Below, piece by piece: positions 1 through 7,209 of a DNA stretch of 9,467 bases. The notes beneath the pieces are model-generated. The model saw nothing but the letters and a program-made list of their open reading frames with translations. It did not search any database and was not told the origin of the DNA. Numbering within the stretch: the first letter of the stretch is position 1; every line of letters starts with the position of its first letter. The DNA comes from Caldifarciminota bacterium (GTDB lineage: Bacteria; WOR-3; Hydrothermia; UBA1063; CAJXJZ01). The DNA lies in the NCBI GenBank assembly GCA_027073945.1, contig JALTEL010000186.1, positions 1 through 9,467 of the forward strand, given 5' to 3'. A program made the position numbers and the translations under genes.

Positions 1-1639
1 CATGTAAATACTTTAATGCATTTTTATCCAAAATCCCTGTAATATTAATACCCAATTCCAAATTTACATACAAAGTGTTATGTTTGTATTTAACCGTTCG
101 TTTAAAATAACCACATTTATTCCTGAGGGCTGTACTTCTGTTAAAGGCATATGGATGTATGTTTTTAATAGCGTAAGAAAATTTTATTTTATAAGGTTGT
201 TTAATATAAACGGGATTTTTTCTGCTATTTTTAAATATCAAAGGGTAATAAGGATATATGTCCCACAACGGTAAAGAAAGAACAGAGAATTCTCTTTGAC
301 TGACGGCCATATTATGCACTACACCCTGAATTTTAATGCCGATTGGTTTGGTTATACTTCCGATATTTTCAAAGGTATCCGAGAAATCACAAGGTAGGCC
401 TAACTGCTGAAGCAATCTGTAAGCTGTCCTGTCCATGGCATCTTTTTGGAAGTCTAACACATGGTTTTGCCACTTATTGTTGAAAAATCCTCTGGGACTT
501 ATTTTGATATAGATTGAGTCATTTTTATAATCAACAAGTGTATGCACATTCAATTCGTTGGAGTGCATTGCTTTTTTGGACACATATCTGAGTTTCCATC
601 CCTTTTTTGTAATCTCATATATCCATCTTTTGTATATATTCTCATGACCCACAACGCCATAGCTATTTAAAGGATTGTAAATTCTGCCTTTCACCTCTGC
701 AAGAATATAATCAAAAGGAGGCAGAAGAACAGAATCCGGATTGATATACGGCTTTAAGACAATTAAAAGTTTTGCATGTTTATCTGTGTTTAACATTAAA
801 AGAGTGCGTTGGGCAGGTGTGATAAAACGGGTTTGTTGTGAGATCTTTGCGGAGTCAGGCGCAAATCCGGTATAGTCATAACCGGGGGCTATGAGCATTG
901 TGTTTTGAATGACGGATTCTGGATTTTTAAAGCCATGCTTGATGTTTGTTTTAAAGTATGCCTGCCGGATTTTTGCAAGTATGGTAGATGCAGAGGTATA
1001 TGTCCAATAGAAAACGGTCGGACACAGGATATAAGCGGGTGGACTTGCCTTTTCTTTTACCAATGCGCGAATACTGTCTTTACTGAACGTAAATACAGAA
1101 TCGTGTTTTGTAAAATGTACATTCCCTTTAATTTTGAAAAATAGAGCTCTTTTTCTGGAAATGGTTATTGAAAATATACTTTGCGTGATCGGTATTTGCC
1201 TGCCAAACGTGTACATCCCTGATATATTAAGTCCATCCTGTGAGTCCTTTGTGTATTTTACAGCTTTGTATTCGATGGTATCCAATACTTCAAGTCCTAT
1301 AAATGCGATTTTAACAATTTTGAACATGCCAAATCCTGCATATTGTGCAGTATTCGGGTCAAGCACCGTGTTTATTGCATAATTCGGAATGTTTATAGTA
1401 TCTCCCGTGTGTTTAATCACTCTTGCATAGATAACCTCAATACTATCTTCATCATCTCTGTATGATAAGCTTTGTGTCCCGAGTTTTCTTATACCTGTAT
1501 GATTGTATATAACTATTTTCCTGTATATAATAGTCTTTTTTAGAGTATCTGTCAATATTATACTGTGCTTTGAAACTATGATTCTGCCATAAGACGCAGT
1601 ATTTGCAGTTGTAATTAAAACTAACAATAGCCAATTCAT
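1..1639 (-). CDS. DUF3857-domain exported protein with degenerate transglutaminase-like region (3' end beyond window)
   Basis: Reading the minus strand from the ATG at 1639-1637 gives 546 codons with no stop, running off the left edge, so the C-terminus is missing. The N-terminus looks like a signal peptide (MNWLLLVLITTANTAS), implying export. Residues about 30-130 fit DUF3857: alternating strands, YARVIKHTGDT near 71-81, and the conserved-looking block IAFIGLEVLDTIEYKA at 111-126. Residues about 265-330 resemble a transglutaminase core (FITPAQRTLL at 272-281, PPFDYILAEV at 307-316, IYNPLNSYG at 320-328). By eye the catalytic Cys, His and Asp are replaced by Thr274, Tyr311 and Asn322, so it is probably non-enzymatic. 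The start overlaps the upstream stop (ATGA) and has a Shine-Dalgarno AGGTGAG 8 nt upstream, so it is the last visible gene of the ubiA-aspS operon. The role is unknown; a binding or partner function for the upstream paralogue is inference. Confidence 0.85.
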   Translation of the reverse strand, partial: MNWLLLVLITTANTASYGRIIVSKHSIILTDTLKKTIIYRKIVIYNHTGIRKLGTQSLSYRDDEDSIEVIYARVIKHTGDTINIPNYAINTVLDPNTAQYAGFGMFKIVKIAFIGLEVLDTIEYKAVKYTKDSQDGLNISGMYTFGRQIPITQSIFSITISRKRALFFKIKGNVHFTKHDSVFTFSKDSIRALVKEKASPPAYILCPTVFYWTYTSASTILAKIRQAYFKTNIKHGFKNPESVIQNTMLIAPGYDYTGFAPDSAKISQQTRFITPAQRTLLMLNTDKHAKLLIVLKPYINPDSVLLPPFDYILAEVKGRIYNPLNSYGVVGHENIYKRWIYEITKKGWKLRYVSKKAMHSNELNVHTLVDYKNDSIYIKISPRGFFNNKWQNHVLDFQKDAMDRTAYRLLQQLGLPCDFSDTFENIGSITKPIGIKIQGVVHNMAVSQREFSVLSLPLWDIYPYYPLIFKNSRKNPVYIKQPYKIKFSYAIKNIHPYAFNRSTALRNKCGYFKRTVKYKHNTLYVNLELGINITGILDKNALKYLH

Positions 1640-3495
1640 TCTTTTTGCTCACCTAATATGTAGTAGAATTTCCCTGTTTTCATTATATGCTCTTTTATTT
1701 TATAAAATTGCCTGTATAAATCTACAGGCACTATCTTGGTTCCAATTGTAAGTCTTGAATATATATGGTGCTTTTGGGTTTTCAGATAGTAGGAAGAAGC
1801 ATAAGGCTCTGTCTGGACACTAAAAGAATCATCCCCGGGAAAATCAATTACATGAAGATAAGAAGGGAGTTTTAAAGTTTCGTTTGCAGTTATTTGTTGT
1901 GTAAAGCGTAAATGAGCGGGATATGTTCTCCTTACATTGGTCATTCTGAAAAGAGTATTAAAAAATCCATAAACAACTCCTCTGGGATTCAGGGCTATTG
2001 GCCTTATTAAAAGGAGGTTCCCAATTCTTTTTATGCTTCCTGTTATCTTTACTTTTACTGTGAATGAGTAGTATTTTTTATAGTTATATGCATCGCCTAA
2101 TATCACGGTATCGACAGTAACATTGTATGATTCAAACATGCGTTTTATTCTATAATAGGGAATGCTGCTTAACATTCTTCTGAAAGCCTGATCATAGCCT
2201 CTTTTTTCCGTAAATGAAATGGTTGCATATGAACTGTCCTTCTCGATATACTCCTCTATATTTACGGAATAGCCGTTCCTTTCAGGCGCTGAAAGAGGAA
2301 TTGTCCTTAATGTATCGCCATGGGCTCTTGATACAATAACCTGCTGTAATTCTTCCGATGGTGGAAGGAAGTCTCTGCCTCCCGCTCCTATAGTAGGGTC
2401 AAGGAATGAATAGTTAAGGGGAGCCGTTTCAAGTGCGCATATGGCATGATTTGTCTGGTCTGCAGGGATTCTTTCCACTCGTGAACCAACCGAGGTAACA
2501 GTATAATAAGCCTTAAATCCTGCTGCCCTGAGTAGAGCAACAAGCAGGGCGGCTTTATCCTTACAGACTCCTTCTCTATGAAGAAGAGTAATTGTTGCAC
2601 TGTGGGGTTTGTACCCTTCCTGGTCGGTTTCCACGAGACCAAGATACCGTATTTCGTCAGCAACAAAATAAAAAAGCCTGGCGATTTTCGCAGAATCAGT
2701 ATTGCATCCTTGCAATATGGAATCAGTGAATTGCCTGATAATGCCGGTAGGAGAACAGTTTTTATCTGATCTTCTGTACTCAAAAGCAGACATTTCTCTG
2801 TAGTTTTTGAAATTGGATATTACAAGCTTTCTCCAGTTATCATAAACAGAACCTGATAAATATTCATGATGGGATGCATTAACGGAATCCACGCTAAAAA
2901 TAAGTAAATTCCCTTTTTTGCTATAGTTGATCTTTCCGTTATAAATACCGAACCTGACTTTTTTGTCAGCCAGTTCTTTCAAAACATATACTTTGTGAAT
3001 TATTGGCACATAACTTTCAAAAAGCAACACCGCGGTGAAGTATCCGGCATAAGGAGTTTTAAACCCTCCATCTAAAACGTTTGGTCCCTGCCAGTTTCCC
3101 CCCAGTTTTTCAAATGTGTAATCCACGGTATCTCCCTGTTCCAGATTTTTGATGGACAGCACCTTTTGCCTGTCTCCCCAGAATATTGTGCCTCCGAATG
3201 ATGATACGGGTTCATCCGTTGCCTTTTTTACATCGACTTTAACAACGCTGGAATTTTTCTTTAAAACCTTGGCGTTTATATAGGAGGCCGTGTTATAAAT
3301 GGGGCTGTAACGTATGGATATTCTATGCCAATCTTCAGCGCCCTCTTTGTTATTTATGAGTACTTTTTTGTGTTCTATCCTTTTGCTTGTTCCGTCTGAG
3401 TAGTATTCTTCATATATACTGTCATTGATAATGGTGTATGGGGCATGATTTACTTGAAACAGGTTAACCAGAAGTATTAAAATACTAATCTTCAA
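1636..3495 (-). CDS. DUF3857 and transglutaminase-core exported protein
   Basis: A 619-residue protein with a short signal peptide (MKISILILLVNLFQVNHA), so probably periplasmic or cell-surface. Residues about 30-200 are a DUF3857 beta domain, including LEQGDTVDYTFEK near 118-130. Residues about 265-375 are a transglutaminase/cysteine-protease-like core with a complete triad: Cys311 in GVCKDKA, His350 in NHAICAL and Asp366 in FLDPT. The C-terminal 200 or so residues are beta-rich, as in DUF3857/DUF3858 architectures. Members of this family are common in Bacteroidota and relatives; their substrates are largely unknown, so peptide hydrolysis or transamidation cannot be chosen. The start codon is TTG at 3495-3493, 11 nt inside the end of aspS; there is no nearby ATG or GTG that would keep the signal peptide, and only a weak AAAGA precedes it. 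Translation is probably coupled to aspS. The stop overlaps the start of a paralogue that appears to have lost the triad. Confidence 0.93.
   Translation of the reverse strand: MKISILILLVNLFQVNHAPYTIINDSIYEEYYSDGTSKRIEHKKVLINNKEGAEDWHRISIRYSPIYNTASYINAKVLKKNSSVVKVDVKKATDEPVSSFGGTIFWGDRQKVLSIKNLEQGDTVDYTFEKLGGNWQGPNVLDGGFKTPYAGYFTAVLLFESYVPIIHKVYVLKELADKKVRFGIYNGKINYSKKGNLLIFSVDSVNASHHEYLSGSVYDNWRKLVISNFKNYREMSAFEYRRSDKNCSPTGIIRQFTDSILQGCNTDSAKIARLFYFVADEIRYLGLVETDQEGYKPHSATITLLHREGVCKDKAALLVALLRAAGFKAYYTVTSVGSRVERIPADQTNHAICALETAPLNYSFLDPTIGAGGRDFLPPSEELQQVIVSRAHGDTLRTIPLSAPERNGYSVNIEEYIEKDSSYATISFTEKRGYDQAFRRMLSSIPYYRIKRMFESYNVTVDTVILGDAYNYKKYYSFTVKVKITGSIKRIGNLLLIRPIALNPRGVVYGFFNTLFRMTNVRRTYPAHLRFTQQITANETLKLPSYLHVIDFPGDDSFSVQTEPYASSYYLKTQKHHIYSRLTIGTKIVPVDLYRQFYKIKEHIMKTGKFYYILGEQKE
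1648..1654 (-). promoter_or_regulatory. Shine-Dalgarno site of the partial DUF3857 gene
   Basis: AGGTGAG on the minus strand lies 8 nt before the ATG at 1639. It sits inside the last codons of the upstream transglutaminase gene. Together with the ATGA stop/start overlap it fixes this start and suggests translational coupling of the two paralogues. Confidence 0.6.
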
Positions 3496-5194
3496 TTATC
3501 TTTAAATGTAATTCTTTTAATTGCCTTTCCGTTAAATTGTCCGGCGCTTTCTCAAACAATGCCTGTGCAGTTGTTGTCTTTGGAAATGGAATAACGTCCC
3601 TGATTGAAGAGAGTCCGAGCATAACTGCAAGCAGCCTATCAAAACCAAGTGCAATACCTCCATGTGGAGGCGCTCCGTATTCAAGTGCTTCAAGAAGAAA
3701 CCCGAAATTCTCGTGGATTCGCTTTTCACTAAGTCCTATAAGCCTCAGAAGTTTTTCCTGCAAGTCCCTTCTGTGAACCCTTATAGAACCTGACCCCATT
3801 TCTATTCCGTTAATAACAAGGTCATACTGCCTACCTATTACCTTCAGTATATCTTTATCGAGCATTTCTATTGTTTCATCTGTAGGCATTGTAAATATAT
3901 GATGGGCAGGTTCAACAAGTCCTGTTTGTTCATCCTTTTCAAATAAAGGGAAATTTATAACCCATAGAATAGAGAGCTCTCTTACTGGTTTCTCATAATT
4001 GCGGGTTACTATATTTCTGAGAATACCTGCCAGTTTGTAAACATTCTCCATTTTATCAGCAACAATAAGATATGTCCCGTTTTCAAAACTCCCGCTTATA
4101 TACTTTGAAACCTGACCCTGCAGTTTGCCATCCTGAACTTTGAACCACAGGAGACCCGCTGCGCCTTCTTTTTTTATCTCCTCTGTAACATACTCAATTT
4201 GTGCTCTTGATAGGATTTTCTCTGTACTAACACCAATAACTTTACCACCTTTTGCAATAATATCAGCTGTTATTCTGAAATTGCTGTGCTCAAAGTAATC
4301 TGTAAAATCAATTAACTTGTTTTTATATCTGAGGTCAGGCTTATCTGATCCGTACTCTTGCATTGCTTTTTCATAGGTGAGCCGTAAGAATGGCATATCT
4401 AATTTTATACCGGAAATCGTCATATAAATATACTGGAGTAATTTCTCTGTCAAAGATAGAATATCTGCCATGTCCACAAAGCTCATCTCAAGGTCTACCT
4501 GGGTAAATTCCGGCTGCCTATCGGAACGCAGATCCTCATCTCTGAAACAACGTGCGATCTGAAAATATCTATCAAATCCAGAAGACATCAAAACCTGTTT
4601 GTATATCTGTGGGGATTGGGGTAAAGCATAAAATTTGCCTCTGTATATTCTTGAAGGAACTACAAAGTCTCTGGCACCTTCCGGTGTGGACTTTGTAAGC
4701 ATTGGCGTATCTATTTCATAAAAATCTTCACTGTAAAGGAAATCCCTGATTGCTTTCATTAATTGACTGCGCTTTATTATATTTTTCTGCATAACGGGTC
4801 TTCTGAGGTCTAAAAACCTGTATCTGAGTTTTAATTCTTCTTGTGCATTTGTATTATCATCTACAACAAAGGGCGGGGTAGGGGAGGTATTGAGAATTTG
4901 AACGTTTTTGGCAACAATTTCAATAGCCCCTGTTTTCATGGAAGTATTTATCATATTATCAGGTCGTTTTCTAACAAGGCCATCTATGCTAATAACATAT
5001 TGTGTACCAAGGGATTGGCATTTTTTATACATGGGATTGTCAGGCTCAACTATTACCTGGACTTCTCCTGAAATATCCCTGACATTTATAAAGATAACAC
5101 CTCCAAGATTTCGTATTTTCTTTATCCATCCGCAGATATTGACGCTTTCCCCTGTGAATTTCTCGTTCAGTTTTCCTGCGTATTCTCTGTTCAT
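3485..5194 (-). CDS. aspS: Aspartate--tRNA ligase (AspRS, bacterial type)
   Basis: Class IIb aminoacyl-tRNA synthetase that charges tRNA-Asp with aspartate in the cytoplasm; 569 residues from the chosen start, close to the usual bacterial length. Visible in order: the N-terminal OB-fold anticodon-binding domain (CGWIKKIRNLGG at 21-32), the aspartate-site loop TPEGARDFVVPSR at 170-182, ALPQSPQ at 190-196, motif 2 FRDEDLRSDRQPEFTQ at 217-232, a GAD insertion domain about 296-396, GSGSIRVHRR at 467-476, and motif 3 GGIALGFDRL at 512-521 followed by IRDVIPFPKT. The frame could be extended to an ATG at 5266 (593 aa), but those 24 residues precede the family's normal N-terminus (here MNREYAGKL) and would overlap ubiA by 71 bp. 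The ATG at 5194 leaves 1 nt after the ubiA stop. It is the second gene of the operon and probably coupled to ubiA, as only a weak GGG-containing site precedes it. Confidence 0.97.
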   Translation of the reverse strand: MNREYAGKLNEKFTGESVNICGWIKKIRNLGGVIFINVRDISGEVQVIVEPDNPMYKKCQSLGTQYVISIDGLVRKRPDNMINTSMKTGAIEIVAKNVQILNTSPTPPFVVDDNTNAQEELKLRYRFLDLRRPVMQKNIIKRSQLMKAIRDFLYSEDFYEIDTPMLTKSTPEGARDFVVPSRIYRGKFYALPQSPQIYKQVLMSSGFDRYFQIARCFRDEDLRSDRQPEFTQVDLEMSFVDMADILSLTEKLLQYIYMTISGIKLDMPFLRLTYEKAMQEYGSDKPDLRYKNKLIDFTDYFEHSNFRITADIIAKGGKVIGVSTEKILSRAQIEYVTEEIKKEGAAGLLWFKVQDGKLQGQVSKYISGSFENGTYLIVADKMENVYKLAGILRNIVTRNYEKPVRELSILWVINFPLFEKDEQTGLVEPAHHIFTMPTDETIEMLDKDILKVIGRQYDLVINGIEMGSGSIRVHRRDLQEKLLRLIGLSEKRIHENFGFLLEALEYGAPPHGGIALGFDRLLAVMLGLSSIRDVIPFPKTTTAQALFEKAPDNLTERQLKELHLKIIED

Positions 5195-5195
5195 G

Positions 5196-6149
5196 CTATC
5201 TGCCCAAAAAAGTGGGGTAATTGATATTAAATCTTTTGGTATAGTATACTCTGAGCAAAACGACATCTAAAATGCATATGCCGAGGAAAATCGGGAATTT
5301 CAAGGCAACTAAAAGAACAAATAAAAAGGAGGATATCCTATAAGAAACTTTTGGCATGAAGTCTGAATCGTCAAATATCGCTATGATAAACAATATGAGG
5401 CCGACAGTGGAAGCTATTAATATGAATATATCCATTATAATAAAGGCAAAAACAAATGCATAAAACATTGAAATTGCAGATACTATGGTTGTAGTCCGTT
5501 GTCCCAGAAATACTCCTGTGGTTATCTCACCCGATGCCTTGTCTCCCTTTATATCGGGTATTGTGGTATTCAGGAATACGGCAAGAACAAAGAAAAATAG
5601 AGGAAGAGAATACCACAGCGTGGTAATTGAAAAGTCTTTTATACTTATCCAGCCCGAAATATATGCAAGTAGTCCGTAACCAATAGTATTTGCCAGAACA
5701 TCCGCAAAGGGACGAGATTTTAGTTTAAATGGAGGAAGGGAATAGGCCAATCCAAGGAGCAGTGAAACGAGCCAGACAAAGTAGAAAGCCATATCTTGTG
5801 TAATAATGGCAATTGTGGCAGAAGCAACGATTAGGGCGGTTGCTTCAATCCATGCAGTCTTAATAGAGATGATGCCTCTGGGGATAAGGAACAATTTGTT
5901 GTTGATAAGGTCGCTGTCCCTGTCTTCAATTTGATTCACGATATAGACTGCACCCATCAATAGCGTATATGAGGCAAAAATGAGCCAGAATCGCAAAGGC
6001 AGAAGAAAGTTGAATGAAAAGGTCTCTCCCTGTGCACAAGCCGCGTAGGCGAGAAATATGGGCGCCCACAGCGGAATAAATAAAATTGGCCTCATCAGAA
6101 AAAAGTAATCAGCTATATTTGATCGCTTTAATCCTGTTTGCTCTGTCAT
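5196..6149 (-). CDS. UbiA-family integral membrane prenyltransferase
   Basis: A 317-residue polytopic membrane protein of the UbiA superfamily, which transfers an isoprenyl group from a prenyl diphosphate to an aromatic or polar acceptor using Mg2+. Both Asp-rich motifs are present: N72-D76-D80 (NxxxDxxxD, in NQIEDRDSD) and D199-D203 (DIKGD). A conserved-looking YSLPPFKLK loop is at 136-144. About eight or nine hydrophobic segments span the rest. The acceptor cannot be named: quinone precursor, lipid and other UbiA branches all share these motifs, and no menaquinone or lipid genes are in the window. Start choice: an in-frame TTG at 6167 would add six residues, but it lies inside the predicted promoter, whereas the ATG at 6149 falls at the expected transcription start. 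No Shine-Dalgarno precedes either. It is the first gene of the operon with aspS and the two DUF3857 genes, and is divergent from the deacetylase. Confidence 0.92.
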   Translation of the reverse strand: MTEQTGLKRSNIADYFFLMRPILFIPLWAPIFLAYAACAQGETFSFNFLLPLRFWLIFASYTLLMGAVYIVNQIEDRDSDLINNKLFLIPRGIISIKTAWIEATALIVASATIAIITQDMAFYFVWLVSLLLGLAYSLPPFKLKSRPFADVLANTIGYGLLAYISGWISIKDFSITTLWYSLPLFFFVLAVFLNTTIPDIKGDKASGEITTGVFLGQRTTTIVSAISMFYAFVFAFIIMDIFILIASTVGLILFIIAIFDDSDFMPKVSYRISSFLFVLLVALKFPIFLGICILDVVLLRVYYTKRFNINYPTFLGR

Positions 6150-6155
6150 ATTAAA

Positions 6156-6184
6156 ATTGTAATTCAAATAGAGCGGAGCTTCAA
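6156..6184 (-). promoter_or_regulatory. Putative sigma70-type promoter of the ubiA-aspS-DUF3857 operon
   Basis: On the minus strand, TTGAAG (6184-6179) is followed by a 17-nt spacer and TACAAT (6161-6156). Six bases separate the -10 hexamer from the ATG at 6149, so initiation would be expected on or next to the A of that codon, giving a leaderless mRNA. The match is by eye, without scoring. Confidence 0.5.
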
Positions 6185-6397
6185 ATTATGCTCTGTACAG
6201 CAATATCTAAAAGAAAAAATATCACATAATGTATCTTATGTTAACTTTCGTAAATGCCTGTGGTGTAATGTTGATTGGGCACAGTTCGCAAGTTCCTGCA
6301 TTGAAAAGAATTATCCAATATTTGAAATTAATGAAGTTTCATATAGCACGGATTCTTTAGTCTCAATGCGGATTTTGAAAGTGTTGTCCTTGATTCT
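6185..6397. other. Divergent intergenic region, no supported gene
   Basis: About 213 bp between the two divergent promoter-like signals. The plus strand stays open in one frame up to 6425 (Cys- and Trp-containing, e.g. RKCLWCNVDW), but it has no ribosome binding site or convincing start and overlaps the 5' end of ubiA. I see no tRNA, terminator or obvious riboswitch fold. It may hold regulatory sites or a decayed gene end. Confidence 0.4.
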
Positions 6398-6426
6398 TTG
6401 GATTTTTTTTATTCAAGGTTTATAAT
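6398..6426 (+). promoter_or_regulatory. Putative sigma70-type promoter of the polysaccharide deacetylase gene
   Basis: TTGGAT (6398-6403, weak -35) is followed by a 17-nt spacer and a perfect TATAAT (6421-6426). Six bases lie between the -10 hexamer and the ATG at 6433, so the predicted transcript begins at that codon. There is no Shine-Dalgarno sequence. The geometry matches that upstream of ubiA. Confidence 0.5.
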
Positions 6427-6432
6427 ATGTTT

Positions 6433-7209
6433 ATGTTATTCAACAACGTTTTGCAATACCACAAAATATCCAGTAATTTCGAGCTCGGTGGCACGAGAGT
6501 AACACCCAAACTATTCAAAAATCATCTTAAACAGTTTGTAGAGAATGGGTTAATGTCCTTTAACAGGGATGAGGTCTATGCTATGGATTTTATGCGTAAA
6601 GACCAGAATAAAATATTACTTACTTTTGACGATGCCTATGAGGACGTGTTTAAGATTGCCTATCCTATGATGGAATCCTATGCGTTTAAAGGTGCGATTT
6701 TTGTTCCCGTGCAGTATATAGGAAGGTTGAACGACTGGGATATTAATTTTGGTTTTAGATTTAAGCATATCGGTAAGAAAGAGTTAAAGGAACTTCAAGA
6801 GAACGGCTGGGTTATAGGCTCACATACACTCACCCACCCTGATTTAACTGTAATAGATGATACAAAATTGAGAACTGAACTATGCGATTCAAAGCACAGG
6901 CTCGAGGACATCATAGGAAATGAAGTATATGCCATTTCCTATCCTTTTGGTCTCTATAATAAAAGAGTACTTGATGCAGTTAAACAATGCGGTTATAGAA
7001 TTGGATTTGCATCGAATAATTCAAAGAAAGGCAATATATATGCGGTTAGACGCACAAGTGTGTATATAGTTGATATATATGTATACCATATGCTTGATCC
7101 TTTATCAGGAAGGCTCTATTTGCACAGGAACAGATTGTTTAATTTTATGGCAAGGCTAACACCTCTTGGCAGGGCAGTGTTACTCAATAAAAGCAAATTC
7201 TCAGTATAA
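6433..7209 (+). CDS. Polysaccharide deacetylase (NodB/CE4-like)
   Basis: A 258-residue carbohydrate esterase family 4 protein, a family that removes acetyl groups from N-acetylated sugars with a divalent metal. Visible motifs: YHKIS near the N-terminus (9-13), motif 1 TFDDAYED at 64-71 with the catalytic/metal Asp pair 66-67, motif 2 SHTLTHP at 130-136 with metal ligands His131 and His135, and motif 3 YPFG at 170-173. Motif 3 has Ser where many members have Arg; motifs 4 and 5 are not obvious. No signal peptide is visible, so it may act in the cytoplasm on a lipid-linked or nucleotide-linked sugar, or be exported another way. An ATG at 6427 is in frame two codons earlier, but it abuts the TATAAT hexamer, so the ATG at 6433 is preferred. 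It is the sole plus-strand gene and its 3' end overlaps the SLBB gene by 9 nt. A role in modifying the glycan handled by the SLBB protein is inference. Confidence 0.9.
   Translation: MLFNNVLQYHKISSNFELGGTRVTPKLFKNHLKQFVENGLMSFNRDEVYAMDFMRKDQNKILLTFDDAYEDVFKIAYPMMESYAFKGAIFVPVQYIGRLNDWDINFGFRFKHIGKKELKELQENGWVIGSHTLTHPDLTVIDDTKLRTELCDSKHRLEDIIGNEVYAISYPFGLYNKRVLDAVKQCGYRIGFASNNSKKGNIYAVRRTSVYIVDIYVYHMLDPLSGRLYLHRNRLFNFMARLTPLGRAVLLNKSKFSV

Noticed and set aside
905..1382. Two plus-strand frames (79 and 82 codons)
   Set aside because: They are antisense shadows of the partial DUF3857 gene; no ribosome binding site or recognisable protein.
1452..1652. 66-codon minus-strand frame beginning MSKKNEL
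   Set aside because: It is out of frame with the 546-codon DUF3857 gene covering the same bases, which has a signal peptide, a Shine-Dalgarno and domain matches.
2388..2783. 131-codon minus-strand frame
   Set aside because: It is an alternative frame inside the transglutaminase core coding sequence, where the GVCKDKA and NHAICA motifs lie in the other frame.
4908..5270. 120-codon plus-strand frame
   Set aside because: It is the antisense of the aspS 5' region; the AspRS OB-fold is clearly encoded on the minus strand.
6138..6425. 95-codon plus-strand frame ending just before the deacetylase
   Set aside because: Starts at TTG inside ubiA, has no ribosome binding site, and overlaps the predicted ubiA promoter; kept only as a weak hint of a decayed gene.
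7157..7182. Inverted repeat TAACAC/GTGTTA as a possible terminator
   Set aside because: Only a 6-bp stem with a 14-nt loop, no U-run, and inside the deacetylase coding sequence.
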